Origin: Ktedonobacteraceae bacterium
Lineage (GTDB): Bacteria; Chloroflexota; Ktedonobacteria; Ktedonobacterales; Ktedonobacteraceae
Length of the DNA stretch: 7,136 nt
Direction of reading: 5' to 3'
NCBI GenBank assembly: GCA_017354095.1
Contig: JAFMRP010000235.1
Location: forward strand, 1-7,136
Below the pieces are notes generated by a model. The model had not been told where the DNA came from and searched no databases. It worked only from the letters and a program-made list of their open reading frames with translations. Shown piece after piece: positions 1-6,038 of this stretch. Every line of letters begins with the position of its first letter. Within the stretch, counting starts at the first letter, position 1. The position numbers were made by a program, and so were the translations under genes.

Positions 1-34
1 GAATGGGCACTGCCAGGTTCGGCAGTGCCCATTC
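1..34 (-). terminator. Perfect 14-bp hairpin, likely terminator of the small membrane protein gene
   Basis: The arms GAATGGGCACTGCC and GGCAGTGCCCATTC are perfect reverse complements around the 6-nt loop AGGTTC. The hairpin lies 33 bp past the stop codon of the minus-strand gene ending at 68, which is where a terminator is expected. Any U-tract for the minus direction would lie left of position 1 and cannot be seen. On the plus side only a mildly T-rich stretch follows, so it could also serve a converging gene outside the window. Confidence 0.65.
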
Positions 35-67
35 CTCGCTTCTTATTGGAATGATGAAATGATATGG

Positions 68-367
68 TTAGTATGGGCGGCCCTGTGGGTAGGAAGGGTA
101 TTGCTGGCCTCGTGCTCCCATTTGCGAGCGGAGGTAGTTCAACTCCCGGTGAACAGGCCACTCGGCGAATGCCAGGTACAGGAAGACGATGATATTCGCG
201 ATCGGGATAAAAAACAGTAAGCACAACGCGCCACTGAAACCAGCCTTGGAGAAAATCTTCCACCAGGCAATGATCCCAATGATCAAGGCTACAAGGCTTA
301 TAAGCGAGATGATAAGACCGAAGGCGGTCATAAATGCCGCAAGTCCGGTGAGTTGGTCGTCTGACAT
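68..367 (-). CDS. Small two-helix membrane protein (DUF5684-like)
   Basis: This 99-residue protein has a short polar N-terminus (MSDDQLTG), a hydrophobic helix at about residues 12-36 and a second at about 47-67. Its C-terminal tail is polar and rich in Gly, Gln, Tyr and Pro (GQQYPSYPQGRPY). The inter-helix stretch WWKIFSKAGFSG followed by FIPIANI resembles the small bacterial membrane proteins grouped as DUF5684, which carry a W-K-I-F-x-K-A-G...PI-x-N pattern; this is recalled from the family, not searched. The function is unknown. I chose the ATG at 365-367 because GGAGG lies 8 nt upstream. A longer frame starting with TTG at 457 would begin inside the predicted -35 box, so it is unlikely. 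It is transcribed divergently from modA, with no obvious functional link. Confidence 0.75.
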   Translation of the reverse strand: MSDDQLTGLAAFMTAFGLIISLISLVALIIGIIAWWKIFSKAGFSGALCLLFFIPIANIIVFLYLAFAEWPVHRELNYLRSQMGARGQQYPSYPQGRPY

Positions 368-427
368 AAGCTTTCCCTCCATGCTGGTTATCTGCCTGAA
401 ACTGCTAGCGCCGATAGGTGTGAATCC

Positions 428-457
428 ATTGTACATGAGACTTAACGCATTTAGCAA
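428..457 (-). promoter_or_regulatory. Putative sigma70-type promoter of the small membrane protein gene
   Basis: On the minus strand TTGCTA (452-457) and TACAAT (428-433) are separated by 18 bp. This puts the start of transcription near 421 and gives a leader of about 54 nt before the ATG at 367. The boxes match 4/6 and 5/6 of the consensus. No experiment supports it. Confidence 0.45.
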
Positions 458-477
458 TAGTTTTTATCCCCTTGACC

Positions 478-497
478 TGACGGCTATAGTGCCGTCA
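478..497. promoter_or_regulatory. Perfect 7-bp dyad between the divergent promoters
   Basis: TGACGGC (478-484) and GCCGTCA (491-497) are perfect reverse complements around TATAGT. The dyad lies about 20 bp upstream of the minus-strand -35 box and about 58 bp upstream of the modA -35 box. That position suits an operator or activator site shared by the divergent genes. It matches no site I recognise. Confidence 0.4.
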
Positions 498-554
498 CCA
501 TTATGCGAGCCGGCGCCGATTTTTTAACCTCCTCCCTTCTCAGGTCTGAACGGC

Positions 555-584
555 TTGACATCTGTTGCTCGTTTTTCCTATACT
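555..584 (+). promoter_or_regulatory. Strong sigma70-type promoter of modAB
   Basis: A perfect -35 box TTGACA (555-560) is followed after 18 bp by TATACT (579-584), a 5/6 match to TATAAT. Transcription would begin near 591, giving a leader of about 63 nt before the modA GTG at 654. A dyad at 580-598 covers most of the -10 box and the predicted start, so the promoter looks repressible. Confidence 0.7.
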
Positions 585-598
585 CAATATATGAGTAT
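580..598. promoter_or_regulatory. Operator-like dyad over the modA -10 box
   Basis: ATACTCA (580-586) and TGAGTAT (592-598) are perfect 7-bp reverse complements around ATATA. A further direct copy of the half-site TGAGTAT lies at 615-621, 23 bp downstream (about two helical turns). A protein bound here would block RNA polymerase. Molybdate uptake genes are often repressed by ModE when molybdate is plentiful, but these half-sites do not resemble the E. coli ModE box, so the regulator is unknown. Confidence 0.55.
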
Positions 599-623
599 TC
601 AAAAATGAAGCTTGTGAGTATCT

Positions 624-640
624 ATTGTATGTCATGCAAT
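624..640. promoter_or_regulatory. 17-bp near-perfect palindrome next to the modA ribosome site
   Basis: ATTGTATG (624-631) and CATGCAAT (633-640) pair at 7 of 8 positions around a single central T. The palindrome ends directly before the AAAGGAG ribosome site at 641-647. With a one-base centre it cannot fold well as an RNA hairpin, so a DNA-binding site is the likelier reading if it is functional. Confidence 0.35.
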
Positions 641-653
641 AAAGGAGAACGCT

Positions 654-1505
654 GTGAGCTATTTTTTCATTGCGCCTTCTGGCCCGCGAGATCGGGCCGG
701 GCGTGTCGTGTTCCTCCTGGCCATGCTGCTCTGTATGTTGCTGGCCGCCTGTGGTGGTACTGCCAGCGGCGCTGCCACGCCGTCAGCGACAATCACATTG
801 AAAGTATTTGCCGCTGCCTCACTGACCGAGTCTTTTAACGAGATCAAGACGCAGTATCAGGCAGCCCACCCCAATGTCAATATCCAATATAATTTTAATG
901 GCTCCCAGATCCTGGTACAGCAGATGACCAATGGCGCTGCGGCGGATGTCTTTGCCTCCGCCGATGAAGCCAATATGCAGAAGGCCAGCACTGCCAGTCT
1001 GGTCCTGCAATCCCAAATTTTCGCACGCAACAAATTAACCGTCATTGTGCCGTCCGGCAATCCTGGTCATGTCAATACGCTCAAAGATCTGGCGCGGAAG
1101 GGCCTCAAGCTGGTGCTGGCGGCGCCGGACGTGCCGGTAGGCAAATATGCCCAGCAGGTACTGGATAAGATGGGGGCCTCGTCCGATTATGGGCCTGATT
1201 ACGTGAAGAACGTTAAAGGGAATGTCGTATCGCAGGAGGAGAACGTGAAATCGGTGGTGCAGAAGGTGCAGCTGGGGGAGGCGGATGCCGGCATTGTCTA
1301 TGCGACCGATGTGACGGCTGCGGTGGCCGGGAAAGTGACGTTTATCGCTATCCCTGACAATTTTAATGTCATTGCGAAGTATCCCATCGCAGTAACAAAG
1401 GACTCGACCGTGCAGGCACAGGCGCAGGCTTTTGTGCAGTATATTCTCTCGCCAACGGGACAGGCCGTGCTGAGCAAATATCGTTTCATCAGTCCAGGCT
1501 CATGA
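654..1505 (+). CDS. modA: Molybdate ABC transporter substrate-binding lipoprotein ModA
   Basis: The 283-residue protein captures molybdate (possibly tungstate) outside the membrane and delivers it to the ModB permease. Residues 1-33 form a lipoprotein signal: basic residues at 12-17, a hydrophobic core at 18-30 and the lipobox LAAC with Cys33 as lipid anchor. A short Gly/Ala/Ser/Thr linker follows. The periplasmic-binding-protein fold shows ModA hallmarks: AAASLTESF (53-61, with an anion-binding-type Ser), FNGSQILVQQ (81-90), GAAADVFASAD (94-104), PDVPVGKYA in the middle, and GEADAGIVYATDV near the C-terminus. The start is GTG at 654, with AAAGGAG six nt upstream. The length is slightly above the family's usual 250-260 because of the lipoprotein leader. 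modB follows after six bases, so the two are one operon driven by the promoter at 555-584. Oxyanion preference cannot be read from sequence alone. Confidence 0.93.
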   Translation: MSYFFIAPSGPRDRAGRVVFLLAMLLCMLLAACGGTASGAATPSATITLKVFAAASLTESFNEIKTQYQAAHPNVNIQYNFNGSQILVQQMTNGAAADVFASADEANMQKASTASLVLQSQIFARNKLTVIVPSGNPGHVNTLKDLARKGLKLVLAAPDVPVGKYAQQVLDKMGASSDYGPDYVKNVKGNVVSQEENVKSVVQKVQLGEADAGIVYATDVTAAVAGKVTFIAIPDNFNVIAKYPIAVTKDSTVQAQAQAFVQYILSPTGQAVLSKYRFISPGS

Positions 1506-1511
1506 GATAAG

Positions 1512-2327
1512 ATGATGGGCAAGTTTTTTCCATTTAGCGTACTGATTGGCCTGCTCGCCTCTCTCTTCTTTCTCTTTATCGGCTTGCCGCTGGTTTCGCT
1601 GCTGCTGCGCGAGTCGCCGCTGACTGTCTGGAACGCTATGTTGCAGCCCGATGTGTTCCAGGCTTTACAGCTCAGCGTCGTCACCACGACGGCAAGTACG
1701 GTGCTTGCGATCTTTTTTGGTCTGCCGGTGGCCTATTTGCTGGCGCGCAGGCGTTTTTTCGGGCGTGGATTGCTGGAAACACTGGTAACCATGCCCACTG
1801 TGCTGCCGCCGGTTGTGGCTGGCGTTGCCTTGCTGCTCACCTTCGGACGTGCGGGGCTGCTGGGTCACTACCTGAGCCTGCTGGGCATCAGCATCCCCTT
1901 TACGACTGTGGCTGTTGTAATGGCACAGGTTTTTATCGCTGCCCCCTTCTTCGTCAACAGCGCCAGGGCCGGCTTTGAGCAGTTTGACAGCCGCTACGAG
2001 ATGGCGGCCTACACGCTGCGCGCCTCGCCCTTTTATGCGTTCTGGCATGTTATGCTGCCGCTCATACGGCCAGCCCTGCTGGCGGGAATCGGCCTGGCCT
2101 GGGCGCGGGCGCTGGGCGAATTTGGCGCGACGATCACCTTTGCCGGAAGCTTTCCCGGTATCACGCAGACCATGCCGATCGCCGTCTATGTCACTTCGCA
2201 GAGTGACCTGGATAAGTCCATCGCGCTGTCGGTTGTGCTGCTGGCCGTCTCCTTCGGCGTACTGCTGGCGCTGCGCTTGTCCACTGGCGCGCGTATGACC
2301 ACTAGAAGGACTCGTCGAGATCGGTAG
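1512..2327 (+). CDS. modB: Molybdate ABC transporter permease ModB
   Basis: The 271-residue inner-membrane protein forms the channel of the molybdate importer and would work as a homodimer with ModA and an ATPase. It shows a first hydrophobic helix at about 8-32, further helices through to about 258, and a short basic tail (TTRRTRRDR). The family segment MPTVLPPVVAGVALLLTFG is at 94-112. The cytoplasmic coupling (EAA) loop is at 163-173 (EMAAYTLRASP), followed by ARALGEFGAT at 198-207, typical of ModB/CysT-type permeases. The conserved glycine of the EAA loop (usually TLGAS in ModB) is Arg170 here. The start is ATG at 1512; ATG at 1515 is equally possible. The ribosome site is weak, so translation is probably coupled to modA, whose stop lies 6 bp upstream. 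No modC follows, since a convergent acetyltransferase gene overlaps the last 26 bases. Confidence 0.92.
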   Translation: MMGKFFPFSVLIGLLASLFFLFIGLPLVSLLLRESPLTVWNAMLQPDVFQALQLSVVTTTASTVLAIFFGLPVAYLLARRRFFGRGLLETLVTMPTVLPPVVAGVALLLTFGRAGLLGHYLSLLGISIPFTTVAVVMAQVFIAAPFFVNSARAGFEQFDSRYEMAAYTLRASPFYAFWHVMLPLIRPALLAGIGLAWARALGEFGATITFAGSFPGITQTMPIAVYVTSQSDLDKSIALSVVLLAVSFGVLLALRLSTGARMTTRRTRRDR

Positions 2328-2733
2328 GCATTGCGCCTTTCCGATGCATAATCACCTGGGATGGAAAGGCTCGAAAGCCCTGCTTTTCATAGAAAGGGAC
2401 AAGCTCTGCCTGGCAAAATAGCGTAACGATTTCTGTTGTGGGAAGCGCCTCCATCAATCTGCTAAGTATCAGGCTGCCAATACTTATCTTTTGGTAGGTG
2501 GGATGCACCATCACATCTTCAATATAGGTGTGGAAACAATGATCTGAGACAACGCGTGCGAAGCCAACAAGCTGCCCTTCATCCCAGGCCCCTACTGCCA
2601 GATCATTATTAAGCACATACGCTATCTCCTCCGTCGTGCGGTCAGGCCACCAGCCAAAGAGTGCGTAGAGCGCGAGAACCTCCTGCGGGTCAATGGGGCG
2701 TTCCTCGTGTAAAAAGATCTCAACCGATGCCAA
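2302..2733 (-). CDS. GNAT-family N-acetyltransferase
   Basis: This 143-residue single-domain protein of the GNAT fold probably moves an acetyl group from acetyl-CoA to an unknown amine. An N-terminal alpha/beta part (LVGFARVVSD, 55-64) leads into motif A, YIEDVMVHPTYQKISIGSLIL (70-90). The acetyl-CoA pyrophosphate loop there reads Q81-K-I-S-I-G86, so the first glycine of the usual Q/R-x-x-G-x-G/A signature is Ser84. Motif B follows as AELVPFYEKQGF (109-120), a very typical GNAT C-terminal element. The start is TTG at 2731-2733, with AGGAGG about 8 nt upstream; the nearer ATG at 2738-2740 is out of frame and meets a stop after six codons. The gene lies downstream of the aldehyde dehydrogenase on the same strand, with hairpins between them. 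Its 3' end overlaps modB by 26 bp. Its substrate cannot be predicted. Confidence 0.88.
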   Translation of the reverse strand: MASVEIFLHEERPIDPQEVLALYALFGWWPDRTTEEIAYVLNNDLAVGAWDEGQLVGFARVVSDHCFHTYIEDVMVHPTYQKISIGSLILSRLMEALPTTEIVTLFCQAELVPFYEKQGFRAFPSQVIMHRKGAMPTDLDESF

Positions 2734-2767
2734 CTTCCATTCCTCCTGCTCATCTTCAGAACAACGC

Positions 2768-2786
2768 AGGGCTCCTGTACAGCCCT
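2768..2786 (-). terminator. Short hairpin between the aldehyde dehydrogenase and acetyltransferase genes
   Basis: AGGGCT (2768-2773) and AGCCCT (2781-2786) form a 6-bp stem with a 7-nt loop. It is the second of two tandem hairpins met by a transcript leaving the aldehyde dehydrogenase gene. No U-tract follows, so it may only stabilise an RNA end. Confidence 0.3.
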
Positions 2787-2788
2787 TT

Positions 2789-2821
2789 GGCCCGAAGAGG
2801 GCTCTTTTCCCTCTTTGAGCC
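2789..2821 (-). terminator. Hairpin downstream of the aldehyde dehydrogenase gene
   Basis: AAGAGGG (2795-2801) pairs perfectly with CCCTCTT (2809-2815) around CTCTTTT. The stem extends outwards to 2789/2821 with one mismatch and one G-T pair, giving about 13 positions. It starts 7 bp after the aldehyde dehydrogenase stop codon. It lacks a U-tract on the minus strand, so it is a partial terminator or a 3'-end stabiliser. Confidence 0.45.
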
Positions 2822-2828
2822 TGTTCCC

Positions 2829-4310
2829 CTACTCATCAATCTGTGCTTTTTGCAGCCTGCCGCTGTAATCGTTGTAGACCACTTTCCATTCTGTAAAGAC
2901 ATCCAGCCCGGCCAGTCCGGCCTCGCGGTGACCATTGCCGGTGCCACGTGTGCCGCCAAAGGGAAACTGGATCTCAGCCCCGGTCGTGCCGGAATTAATG
3001 TAGATAATGCCGGTCGCCAGGTCGCGTGTAGCCTGCTGCACACGATTAATATTCTGTGTGTAGATGGCGCTGGAAAGTCCATATTTTATATTGTTGTTGA
3101 CCGCGATCGCCTCTTCCAACGAATCGATGGCAATCACCGAGAGCGTGGGGCCAAAGATCTCCTCTTGAGCGATGCGCATATCAGGCCGCACATGCTTGAA
3201 GAGGGTTGGACGATAGAAATGGCCTTTTGCCAGATCTCCCCCGCGTGTGATCTCGCCTCCTGTAACCAGTGTCGCGCCTTCAGCCTGCCCGATCTCTGTG
3301 TAAGCGTGGACTTTTTGCAGCTGCTTCTCATTGATCAATGGCCCGACATCCGTCTGCTCATCCAGCCCGTTGCCCAGGCGCAGCCGCTCAATGCGTGGCA
3401 CGAGCTTCTCCAGTAGCGCCTCCTGTACCGAACGATGAACGAGCAGGCGACTACAGGCCGTGCAGCGCTGGCCGCTCGTGCCATAGGCACTCCATAGAAT
3501 GCCCTCAACAGCCAGGTCAAGATCGGCATCCTCCATCACAATTACCGCGTTTTTACCCCCCATCTCCAACGAGACGCGTTTGAGCGATTGGGCTGCCTCT
3601 ACTGCCACGTGACGCCCTGTTTCGGTGGACCCGGTGAACGAAATCACCGCTACATCCGGGTGGTGGATCAGGGCTTCCCCGGTTGGATTGCCCGGCCCAA
3701 AAACGATGTTGACGACGCCCTCGGGCAGTCCGGCTTCGTAGAGTAATTCAACCAGGCGCAGCGCGCAGTGTGGCGTATCCTCTGCCGGCTTGAGTACGAT
3801 GGTATTGCCCGCCACCAGGGCCGGAAACATCTTCCAGGTGGGGATTGCAATCGGGAAGTTCCAGGGCGTAATGCAGCCTACCACGCCGATCGGATCGCGC
3901 ATCGCGACGCCCGACTTATTCGGCAGTTCGACGGGAACGCTATAGCCAAAGAGCCGCCGGCCCTCGCCTCCCATATAGTAGGCCATATCAATGCCTTCCT
4001 GCACGTCGCCCTGCGTCTCTTTGAGTACTTTCCCCATTTCCTGGGTCATCAGCCGGGCCAGTTCCTCTTTGTGGCGAATCAGCAGCTCGCCGACCCGGTA
4101 GAGGATCTCGCCCCGTTTCGGCGCGGGCACCAGGCGCCACTTCTCGAACGCCGTGCGAGCAGCGGTCACGGCAGCATGTACATCGTCCTGATCGGAGAGT
4201 GGAAAATAGCCCAGCAGCTCACCTGTCGCGGGATTGTAATTGGGGAAGGTCTTACCACTGCTCGCATCCTGCCACTTGCCACCGATGTAGTTTTTGAATG
4301 TCTGTGTCAT
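2829..4310 (-). CDS. NAD(P)+-dependent aldehyde dehydrogenase
   Basis: The 493-residue cytoplasmic enzyme oxidises an aldehyde to its carboxylic acid with NAD+ or NADP+. The full ALDH fold is present. The cofactor region has PWNFP (149-153, oxyanion Asn151), LKPAE (173-177) and FTGSTETG (225-232). The general base is Glu249 in LEMGGK, and the catalytic nucleophile is Cys283 in GTSGQRCTACSR. The conserved EEIFGP motif is at 383-388, and the length is typical. The C-terminal part (FGGTRGTGNGHREAGLAGLD, 451-470, then FTEWKVVYNDYSG) recalls semialdehyde-oxidising members such as alpha-ketoglutaric semialdehyde or piperideine-6-carboxylate dehydrogenases, but this does not fix the substrate. The start is ATG at 4308-4310, with GGAGG 7 nt upstream. 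It lies 103 bp downstream of rho, with no clear promoter or terminator between, so read-through from rho is plausible. Confidence 0.93.
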   Translation of the reverse strand: MTQTFKNYIGGKWQDASSGKTFPNYNPATGELLGYFPLSDQDDVHAAVTAARTAFEKWRLVPAPKRGEILYRVGELLIRHKEELARLMTQEMGKVLKETQGDVQEGIDMAYYMGGEGRRLFGYSVPVELPNKSGVAMRDPIGVVGCITPWNFPIAIPTWKMFPALVAGNTIVLKPAEDTPHCALRLVELLYEAGLPEGVVNIVFGPGNPTGEALIHHPDVAVISFTGSTETGRHVAVEAAQSLKRVSLEMGGKNAVIVMEDADLDLAVEGILWSAYGTSGQRCTACSRLLVHRSVQEALLEKLVPRIERLRLGNGLDEQTDVGPLINEKQLQKVHAYTEIGQAEGATLVTGGEITRGGDLAKGHFYRPTLFKHVRPDMRIAQEEIFGPTLSVIAIDSLEEAIAVNNNIKYGLSSAIYTQNINRVQQATRDLATGIIYINSGTTGAEIQFPFGGTRGTGNGHREAGLAGLDVFTEWKVVYNDYSGRLQKAQIDE

Positions 4311-4413
4311 GCAGTTTCCTCCATCAATAAAATAAACGAGGCTTGATGATGAACGTCGGAGGATGTGCCCGTGCGTCCACTATCAGGCCCCGCAAAGTTG
4401 CAATTGGAAAATG

Positions 4414-5682
4414 TTACAGGATGTTCTTATTGAGGGTAGCCAGGAACTCCAAATTGTTGCTGGTCTTAGCCATATGTTGCAACAAAGCCTCCATCGCCTC
4501 CAATCCACTGCGTCCCGGCTGATCGGCGAGGGTGGAGAACATACGACGCATAACGACAACGGCACGCAATGTTTTGTCGTCAAGCAGTAGTTCTTCGCGG
4601 CGGGTGCTGGAGAGGGAAATGTCGATAGCAGGGAAGACGCGGCGTTCGGCAAGTTTCCGGTTCAGCACCAGTTCCATATTGCCGGTACCTTTAAACTCTT
4701 CGTAGATCACGTCATCCATGCGACTGCCGGTATCAACCAGTGCGGTGGCGATAATCGTCATGCTGCCACCTTCCTCGATCTTACGCGCGGCACCAAAGAA
4801 GCGCTTGGGTGGGAAGAGTGCGCTGGGGTCAAGACCACCAGAAAGCGTACGACCGCTGGGCTGCACCGCCAGGTTGTACGCGCGTGCCAGGCGGGTAATA
4901 CTATCCAGCAGCACGACCACGTCGCGCCCACCTTCAACCAGCCTTTTGGCGCGATCGAGCACCATTTCCGCGACGCGTGTATGCGCCTCGGTTGGCTCAT
5001 CGAACGTCGAGCTGATGACCTCCGCTTTTACCGAACGTTTCATATCGGTGACTTCTTCCGGCCGCTCGCCAATCAGGGCGATCATCAGATGCACATCGTC
5101 GTAGTTTTCGGTAATAGAATTGGCGATCGACTTGAGGAGCATGGTTTTGCCAGCCTTGGGCGGTGAAACGATCAGACCGCGCTGGCCACGGCCTATCGGG
5201 GCGACGAGATTGATAATACGGCCTGAGATGTTTGAGGCCCCCGTTTCCAGGTTAAACATCTCACGTGGGGAGATCGGTGTCAGGTTATCAAAGTGGGGAC
5301 GGCGCTTGGCAATTTCCGGGTCAACCCCGTTGATAGCCTCGACACGCAGCAGCCCGTAGTACTTCTCGTTGTCCTTGGGTGGCCGTACCTGCCCGGAAAC
5401 CATGTCGCCTGTGCGCAGGCCGAAACGGCGAATCTGCGATTGGGAGACATAGACATCCATGTTGCCCGGCAGAAAGCGCTCCTGGCGCAGAAATCCAAAC
5501 CCATCTTCGACTATCTCCAATACGCCAGCGCTAAAAATGTTGCCTTGCTGCTCCGTATTTGCCTGGAGGAGTCGAAAGACGAGGTCTTGTTTTCTGAGGG
5601 TGCTGAAGCCGGTAAGTTCGAGGTCGCGAGCAATGTCGCGCAGTTCGGTGATTGTTTTTGTTTCTAACTCAGCTATATTCAC
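4414..5682 (-). CDS. rho: Transcription termination factor Rho
   Basis: Rho is a hexameric RNA-dependent ATPase that translocates along untranslated RNA and releases RNA polymerase. The 422-residue protein (E. coli Rho is 419) has all domains in order. The Rho N-terminal helical domain is at 1-40. The RNA-binding cold-shock-like domain is at about 48-118, with DGFGFLR at 60-66. The RecA-like ATPase core has Walker A SPPKAGKT (173-180), GERPEEVTDM (205-214), Walker B VVVLLDSITRLARAYN (255-270, Asp260), the Q-loop region LSGGLDPSALFPPKRFFGAA (280-299) and the GSRMDDVIYEEFKGTGNMEL segment (319-338). There is no large insertion like that of some Actinobacteria. The start is GTG at 5680-5682, chosen because the N-terminus matches typical Rho proteins. 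No Shine-Dalgarno lies at a normal distance, and the start overlaps the stop of a 14-codon upstream frame. Transcription is from the promoter at 5944-5972. Confidence 0.97.
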   Translation of the reverse strand: MNIAELETKTITELRDIARDLELTGFSTLRKQDLVFRLLQANTEQQGNIFSAGVLEIVEDGFGFLRQERFLPGNMDVYVSQSQIRRFGLRTGDMVSGQVRPPKDNEKYYGLLRVEAINGVDPEIAKRRPHFDNLTPISPREMFNLETGASNISGRIINLVAPIGRGQRGLIVSPPKAGKTMLLKSIANSITENYDDVHLMIALIGERPEEVTDMKRSVKAEVISSTFDEPTEAHTRVAEMVLDRAKRLVEGGRDVVVLLDSITRLARAYNLAVQPSGRTLSGGLDPSALFPPKRFFGAARKIEEGGSMTIIATALVDTGSRMDDVIYEEFKGTGNMELVLNRKLAERRVFPAIDISLSSTRREELLLDDKTLRAVVVMRRMFSTLADQPGRSGLEAMEALLQHMAKTSNNLEFLATLNKNIL

Positions 5683-5723
5683 GTTATGTGGGGCGACGCA
5701 AACGCTTGAGGATAACGCCCCAT
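5679..5723 (-). CDS. 14-codon upstream frame coupled to rho (possible leader peptide)
   Basis: ATG at 5721-5723 opens a frame encoding MGRYPQAFASPHIT. Its TGA overlaps the rho GTG in the tetranucleotide GTGA. A purine-rich AAAGGAGA directly precedes the ATG, but with only about one base between the AGGAG core and the ATG, closer than normal. Rho itself lacks a ribosome site at its GTG, so ribosomes may reach it by translating this frame and restarting. E. coli rho has a leader peptide gene, rhoL, but there is no detectable sequence similarity to claim. Inference only; the alternative is a chance frame. Confidence 0.4.
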   Translation of the reverse strand: MGRYPQAFASPHIT

Positions 5724-5866
5724 TCTCCTTTCTCGTTGAACCTGAATACGTCGGGTGGGAAAAAATTTAAATACTAAAAGGGCAGCTTAACCCCTGTTAG
5801 AAAAACACATGCGGCGATTGCCAGTCAGGTGGATGCAGTGGTGCTAGCCAACGTACCAGAAACATA

Positions 5867-5923
5867 GTACAACACGACTCACTCACAACTGGGAACCTGC
5901 GGAGCTATTGAGTGGTGTGGTAC
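5867..5923 (-). promoter_or_regulatory. Imperfect 14-bp inverted repeat in the rho leader
   Basis: GTACAACACGACTC (5867-5880) pairs with GAGTGGTGTGGTAC (5910-5923) at 12 of 14 positions across a 29-nt loop. It starts about 14 nt after the predicted rho transcription start, so it would fold at the 5' end of the leader RNA. It could stabilise the message or take part in attenuation. No known riboswitch class is recognised. Confidence 0.4.
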
Positions 5924-5943
5924 ATATCTTCGGAGCTAGAAGC

Positions 5944-5972
5944 ACTATACCACAGGTGAGAACAGATGTCAA
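5944..5972 (-). promoter_or_regulatory. Strong extended -10 promoter of rho
   Basis: On the minus strand a perfect TTGACA (5967-5972) is followed by exactly 17 bp and TATAGT (5944-5949). TGG directly before TATAGT supplies an extended -10 element. Transcription would begin near 5937, leaving a leader of about 255 nt before the rho GTG. It lies in the gap after the metalloprotease-like gene, so rho has its own transcript. The spacer start TCTGTT is shared with the modA promoter. Confidence 0.75.
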
Positions 5973-6038
5973 GAGATTCACCTGCATGCATGGGTATTCA
6001 GGTCATGTCATGTATGCTGGTGGTGCATTTGCAGGTAG

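Noticed and set aside
368..457. Longer start (TTG at 457) for the small membrane protein
   Set aside because: It would start inside the predicted -35 box. The ATG at 367 has a properly spaced GGAGG.
591..653. Molybdenum-cofactor riboswitch before modA
   Set aside because: The leader is only about 63 nt and lacks room for the multi-helix structure of that class.
2661..3416. Plus-strand frame of 251 codons
   Set aside because: It is antisense to the well-supported acetyltransferase and aldehyde dehydrogenase genes and shows no recognisable domain.
3768..4346. Plus-strand frame of 192 codons
   Set aside because: It lies opposite the aldehyde dehydrogenase, has no convincing motif, and its composition is that of a shadow frame.
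5916..5954. TGTGGTA/TACCACA inverted repeat as a leader RNA hairpin
   Set aside because: One arm overlaps the rho -10 box upstream of the predicted start, so it would not be in the transcript; a DNA role is possible but unsupported.
5860..5960. tRNA or T-box element (minus strand has TGGTATAGT and GGTTC pieces)
   Set aside because: No acceptor stem, anticodon arm or T-box core can be assembled; TGGTATAGT is better explained as an extended -10 promoter element.
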